A DNA stretch of 9,635 nucleotides from CALXXL01 sp964512385 (lineage in GTDB: Bacteria > Verrucomicrobiota > Lentisphaeria > Victivallales > Victivallaceae), in NCBI GenBank assembly GCA_964512385.1, contig CAZEHZ010000088.1:1-9635 (forward strand), in the 5' to 3' direction. The notes under the pieces were generated by a model, which saw only the letters and a list, made by a program, of their open reading frames with translations, searched no databases and was not told the DNA's origin. Both the position numbers and the translations under genes were made by a program. Position 1 is the first letter of the stretch. Every line of letters begins with the position of its first letter. Shown piece after piece: positions 6,640-9,635 of the stretch.

Positions 6640-8340
6640 TTAGAAATTGGCCACGCCGCCGGCAATGGCTTCCGCCACATTCATGGTATGATTTTTGATG
6701 CGGCGTAAAGACACCATAATGTCGCTGAAAGTTAAGGCGAACAGCGGTGGATACTGTTTTTTCTGCACCATTTCCAAATGCTTGTCACGCACTTCGTTGG
6801 CCATACCGGTCAAACGGCGGTACTGTGCCGCAATCGGTGCCAGATTTAATGGTTCGGTAGAGTTCAGCCAACCTTCGGCTTCGGCATTAAATTCCACAAT
6901 TTGCTTCACAATATTTTCAATCAGCTCACGTGATTCTTTTTTCAATTTAATATTATTTTCCTCCAGCCGCATCCGGTATTTTACAATATTGGCGGCATAA
7001 TCACTGATTGACTCCAGCTCGTCGGAACAGACAATAAAAATCTTCAACTGCTGAGTATCCTGCACGCTGATTTCTTGCTGCATCACCTTATCCAAATACA
7101 GCATAATCTCTTTTTGAATCTGGTCACATTCGTCTTCTATTTTGATAATGCGCTCCATTTTTTCCGGCTCCGGATCCCGATTGCACAATACTTCGCCGGC
7201 CAAGCTTACCGACTCGGCCACTAAATGTTGCATGTGCTGCATAATCAACTGCGCCTGTTTAATCACCAATACGGCGGAAAAATTGGGTAAATTGGTAAAA
7301 TATTGCAATGTCTGTTCCGGATTTTCTTTAGTGTCATCCGGCACCACCCAGCGCACAAAACGCACCAGATAGGTAAGGAACGGTAACGCAATTATAGACA
7401 TACACACGTTAAACATGGTATGTGCCAGTGCAATATGTATCCCCGCCGCCGGATAAATTCCTAATTCCGCATTGTAAGCGGCCGGATTGCCGGGCAGTAA
7501 GGCACAGATAAACTGCAAATACCAGCGAAAAATAAACAAGACAATAAAACAGCCGGTAAAATTAAACATGGTATGCGCCAAAGCCACCTGTTTGGTAATT
7601 CTGCCGCCGGACAGCGACGCCATCCATAACGTAATTGTAGTACCGATATTTTCGCCCAGCACCAACGCCACCGCCGCCTCATAACTGATTGCGCCGGAAG
7701 TAGCTAAAGAGATTGTAATCGCCAATGTCGCCGCGCTGGACTGCATCACCATCGTAGCCAGACACCCCAGCATCATGCCGCCGATGATACTGAAAAAGGA
7801 CTGCCCGTTAAACATGGCCATAAACCCGATAAAATCCGGGCTTTCACGCAACGGCTTAAATGCGTCGCTCATATATTCCAGACCCCAGAAGATCATCCCC
7901 AAGGCCAAAAGCACCCGCCCCATCAAAACCCAAACCGGCTTCTTTATAAACAACAGCGGTATCACCCCCACGCCGATAAACAGCGGCCCGTATTTGCCGA
8001 TTTTAGCAAAACTCATTAACCATGCCGTGGTGGTACTGCCGATATTAGCCCCGAAGATAAATCCCACGCCTTGCGTAAGCGTCATCAGCCCGGCGTTCAC
8101 AAAGCTGGACATCATTACAGTGGAAACAGAACTGGACTGCACTAAAAAAGTAACCACCACCCCGACCAGACAAGCCAAAACCCGATTGGCGGTAATATAA
8201 TTTATCGCTTTTTTGATAAACCCGGATCCCAAGGTCTGCAATCCTTGAGAGAGAATATTCATTCCATACAAAAACAAGCCCAGACCGCCAAGGGCCATGC
8301 AAAACATTTTAAACCAATCAATTCCGGTTGTAGGCTCCAT
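6640..8340 (-). CDS. Na+/phosphate cotransporter family protein with C-terminal PhoU-like domain
   Basis: The 566-residue protein is an inner-membrane symporter of the Na/Pi-cotransporter II family (PF02690-type, NptA/YjbB-like). The two inverted family repeats are both visible. The first has QSSSVSTVM (68-76) and GANIGSTTTAW (97-107); the second has QSSAATLAI (200-208) and GENIGTTIT (229-237). Multiple hydrophobic segments span about 10-325, including 53-67, 118-132, 137-153, 183-199, 262-282 and 311-326. From about 350 to 560 the protein is soluble and helical with PhoU-like features: IEDECDQIQKEIM (401-413) and ELESISDYAANIV (441-453). Such fusions are common in bacteria; the transported anion is assumed to be phosphate, in import or export. 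GGAG (8345-8348 on the plus-strand map) sits 4 bases before the start. The gene ends next to the shared terminator. No Pho-box was recognised. Confidence 0.92.
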   Translation of the reverse strand: MEPTTGIDWFKMFCMALGGLGLFLYGMNILSQGLQTLGSGFIKKAINYITANRVLACLVGVVVTFLVQSSSVSTVMMSSFVNAGLMTLTQGVGFIFGANIGSTTTAWLMSFAKIGKYGPLFIGVGVIPLLFIKKPVWVLMGRVLLALGMIFWGLEYMSDAFKPLRESPDFIGFMAMFNGQSFFSIIGGMMLGCLATMVMQSSAATLAITISLATSGAISYEAAVALVLGENIGTTITLWMASLSGGRITKQVALAHTMFNFTGCFIVLFIFRWYLQFICALLPGNPAAYNAELGIYPAAGIHIALAHTMFNVCMSIIALPFLTYLVRFVRWVVPDDTKENPEQTLQYFTNLPNFSAVLVIKQAQLIMQHMQHLVAESVSLAGEVLCNRDPEPEKMERIIKIEDECDQIQKEIMLYLDKVMQQEISVQDTQQLKIFIVCSDELESISDYAANIVKYRMRLEENNIKLKKESRELIENIVKQIVEFNAEAEGWLNSTEPLNLAPIAAQYRRLTGMANEVRDKHLEMVQKKQYPPLFALTFSDIMVSLRRIKNHTMNVAEAIAGGVANF

Positions 8341-8381
8341 ATTGCTCCAAATAGTTTAGGATATAAAAATTTTACCGCAAT

Positions 8382-8409
8382 AATGTACTCCAATTATCAC
8401 AAAAATCAA
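8382..8409 (-). promoter_or_regulatory. Possible promoter for the Na/Pi symporter gene
   Basis: In the 98-base gap upstream of the symporter, minus-strand TTGATT (8404-8409) and TACATT (8382-8387) are 16 bases apart. A second, weaker pair, TTGCGG (8375-8380) and TAAACT (8353-8358), also has 16-base spacing. The gap shows no convincing terminator for the upstream phosphoesterase gene, so readthrough from it remains possible. Confidence 0.35.
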
Positions 8410-8438
8410 TTTCCCAAGACATTTTTTTTACAAATTTC

Positions 8439-9572
8439 TTACACGCCGAAGGGTACGGTCAAATCCAAAAGGTGAATTTCCGGGGCGGCGTCATAGCAAT
8501 ATCTGGCCACGGCGATTACCGATTGCGCCTGATTCTGCAATAACATGCGGTGTGAATTGATGGTAAAAAGCGGATGTTTCCGGCATCGGGGATGCACATT
8601 CCATTGTTCCAGCGGGTGTTCATGGGCATGAATCATGCGTTTGACCGGCATTTCCAAAACTTCGGCGGCATTTTCGCAAAAAGCGTCGAAATCCATAAAT
8701 CCCAGCGGCGAATCCTTATGCCCCCGATCCGGTTCGCAATGCGGAGCCAGGCGGTCAAATCGGGCCCAGACAAAATCCTGCCGGGCGTTAATGGTGTTCA
8801 AATCATTAATCGTGTGCATGACTTTCTGCACATCGCAATGAGGCACTCCGGCATGAGCCATAAAGGTGCCGTCCGGCAAAAACAACACGTGCGGCATGGC
8901 ACGCATAAAATCGATCAACTGCCGGCCGAACGTTATCAGCTCCGGCCGGTTCTGCCCGGCTGTATTAAGCCATTCGCAAAAATTCGCCGGCATTACGCCC
9001 GGATAAAACACATTCAACCGGGTTTTAAAATATAGTTCCACATCATGATTACCAACCAGATACAGAATCTTTCCGGGGCGTTCAATCATTAAATGGAAAA
9101 TGGTCAGTAAAACCTCGTAACCATATTCAAAACGGTCAAAAGCGTCGCCTAAAAACACGATGGTAGGCAACTCTTCCGCCGGATAATTGTCAATATATTC
9201 CAATGCGGCATGCAGGGCGGGCAAATCGCCGTGCAAATCGCCGATCATCCACATATTTTTAGGAACGTCGGAATTGCTATAAACGGTAATCACCCGTGAA
9301 GCCATGCCATCGGTAAACGCCATAGGCGGCATAATATGTTCGGTAGTAAACTTATTCAACATGGTGAAAACTTCATTTTCATACCGACATGTGGCCTTGG
9401 CGATTTTTTTTAGCGGATAGTACGCATAATGCGCCATACGCACGGTCAATAATTCGGGCATAATCAACCGACCGGCAACTCCGGCGGTAAAATAAGATTC
9501 CGGCGGAGTCCATACGGCGGTATTCGTGTCTTCCGCCCCTTTAAACAATGATATATGATTTAAATCCGGCAT
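8439..9572 (-). CDS. Metallophosphoesterase, PPP-phosphatase-like, with N-terminal extension
   Basis: The 377-residue protein carries the full calcineurin-like metallophosphoesterase motif series in order: GDLHGDLPAL (111-120), LGDAFDRFEYG (141-151), LVGNHDVEL (172-180), FMAHAGVP (237-244) and IHAHEHP (314-320). These provide the Asp, His and Asn ligands of a two-metal centre. The GDxHG start and spacing resemble bacterial PP1/PP2A-like (PPP) phosphatases, but the second motif reads FDRF rather than VDRG and the third is GNHD rather than GNHE. Substrate (phosphoprotein, nucleotide or other phosphoester) is therefore uncertain. About 105 residues precede the first motif, with no signal peptide or membrane segment and no family I recognise. 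A GAAAGGG Shine-Dalgarno lies 4 bases before ATG 9570-9572. The short upstream stretch to the window end holds only a poor -10 candidate (TATACA, 9603-9608). The symporter gene follows on the same strand. Confidence 0.85.
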   Translation of the reverse strand: MPDLNHISLFKGAEDTNTAVWTPPESYFTAGVAGRLIMPELLTVRMAHYAYYPLKKIAKATCRYENEVFTMLNKFTTEHIMPPMAFTDGMASRVITVYSNSDVPKNMWMIGDLHGDLPALHAALEYIDNYPAEELPTIVFLGDAFDRFEYGYEVLLTIFHLMIERPGKILYLVGNHDVELYFKTRLNVFYPGVMPANFCEWLNTAGQNRPELITFGRQLIDFMRAMPHVLFLPDGTFMAHAGVPHCDVQKVMHTINDLNTINARQDFVWARFDRLAPHCEPDRGHKDSPLGFMDFDAFCENAAEVLEMPVKRMIHAHEHPLEQWNVHPRCRKHPLFTINSHRMLLQNQAQSVIAVARYCYDAAPEIHLLDLTVPFGV

Positions 9573-9635
9573 ACAACCCTTTCAAATCGCATTGCAATAA
9601 CATGTATAGTCAAAACTTATAGCTATTATTGAAGA

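Noticed and set aside
8341..8438. Terminator downstream of the phosphoesterase gene
   Set aside because: Only weak A/T arms can pair; there is no GC-containing stem followed by a T tract on the minus strand.
8574..9035. A 153-codon plus-strand open frame opposite the phosphoesterase
   Set aside because: It is antisense to the catalytic motifs of the phosphoesterase, rich in His/Arg from reverse-reading, with no domain or ribosome binding site that stands out.

Overview
The window looks like chromosomal DNA from a Gram-negative, probably host-associated (gut-type) bacterium of moderate GC content. The main pointers are a very long AIDA-type strand-loop-strand repeat surface protein, an RmuC protein and a Nramp-unrelated Na+/phosphate symporter fused to a PhoU-like domain. 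The FAD_oxidored-type oxidoreductase and the repeat protein without an obvious leader at the favoured start resemble genes I associate with Victivallales (Lentisphaerota) and some gut Alphaproteobacteria. That placement is inference; no rRNA, tRNA or other marker is present to settle it.

Layout: (1) 1-3431, minus strand: one uninterrupted reading frame of at least 1143 codons that runs off the left edge. It encodes a Gly/Asn/Thr/Asp-rich, nearly proline-free repeat adhesin. (2) 3432-3872: a 441-base AT-rich divergent intergenic region with a good sigma70-like promoter and a GC-rich 5'-UTR stem-loop for the adhesin, plus a weak promoter candidate for rmuC. The adhesin frame stays open through much of this region, so its start is open to question. 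(3) 3873-5231, plus strand: rmuC. (4) 5301-6554, plus strand: an FAD-dependent oxidoreductase with its own promoter between the two genes. (5) 6573-6610: a strong bidirectional terminator. (6) 6640-8340, minus strand: Na/Pi cotransporter with C-terminal PhoU-like domain. (7) 8439-9572, minus strand: PPP-like metallophosphoesterase with a long N-terminal extension.

The two minus-strand genes at the right share a strand with a 98-base gap and no terminator between them. A phosphate-handling pair (phosphoester hydrolysis plus Pi/anion transport) is possible but unproven. The rest appear to be independent transcription units. I see no mobile element, CRISPR array, RNA gene or obvious gene-transfer scar. 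The most notable item is the large edge-crossing repeat protein and the ambiguity over its N-terminus and secretion route.
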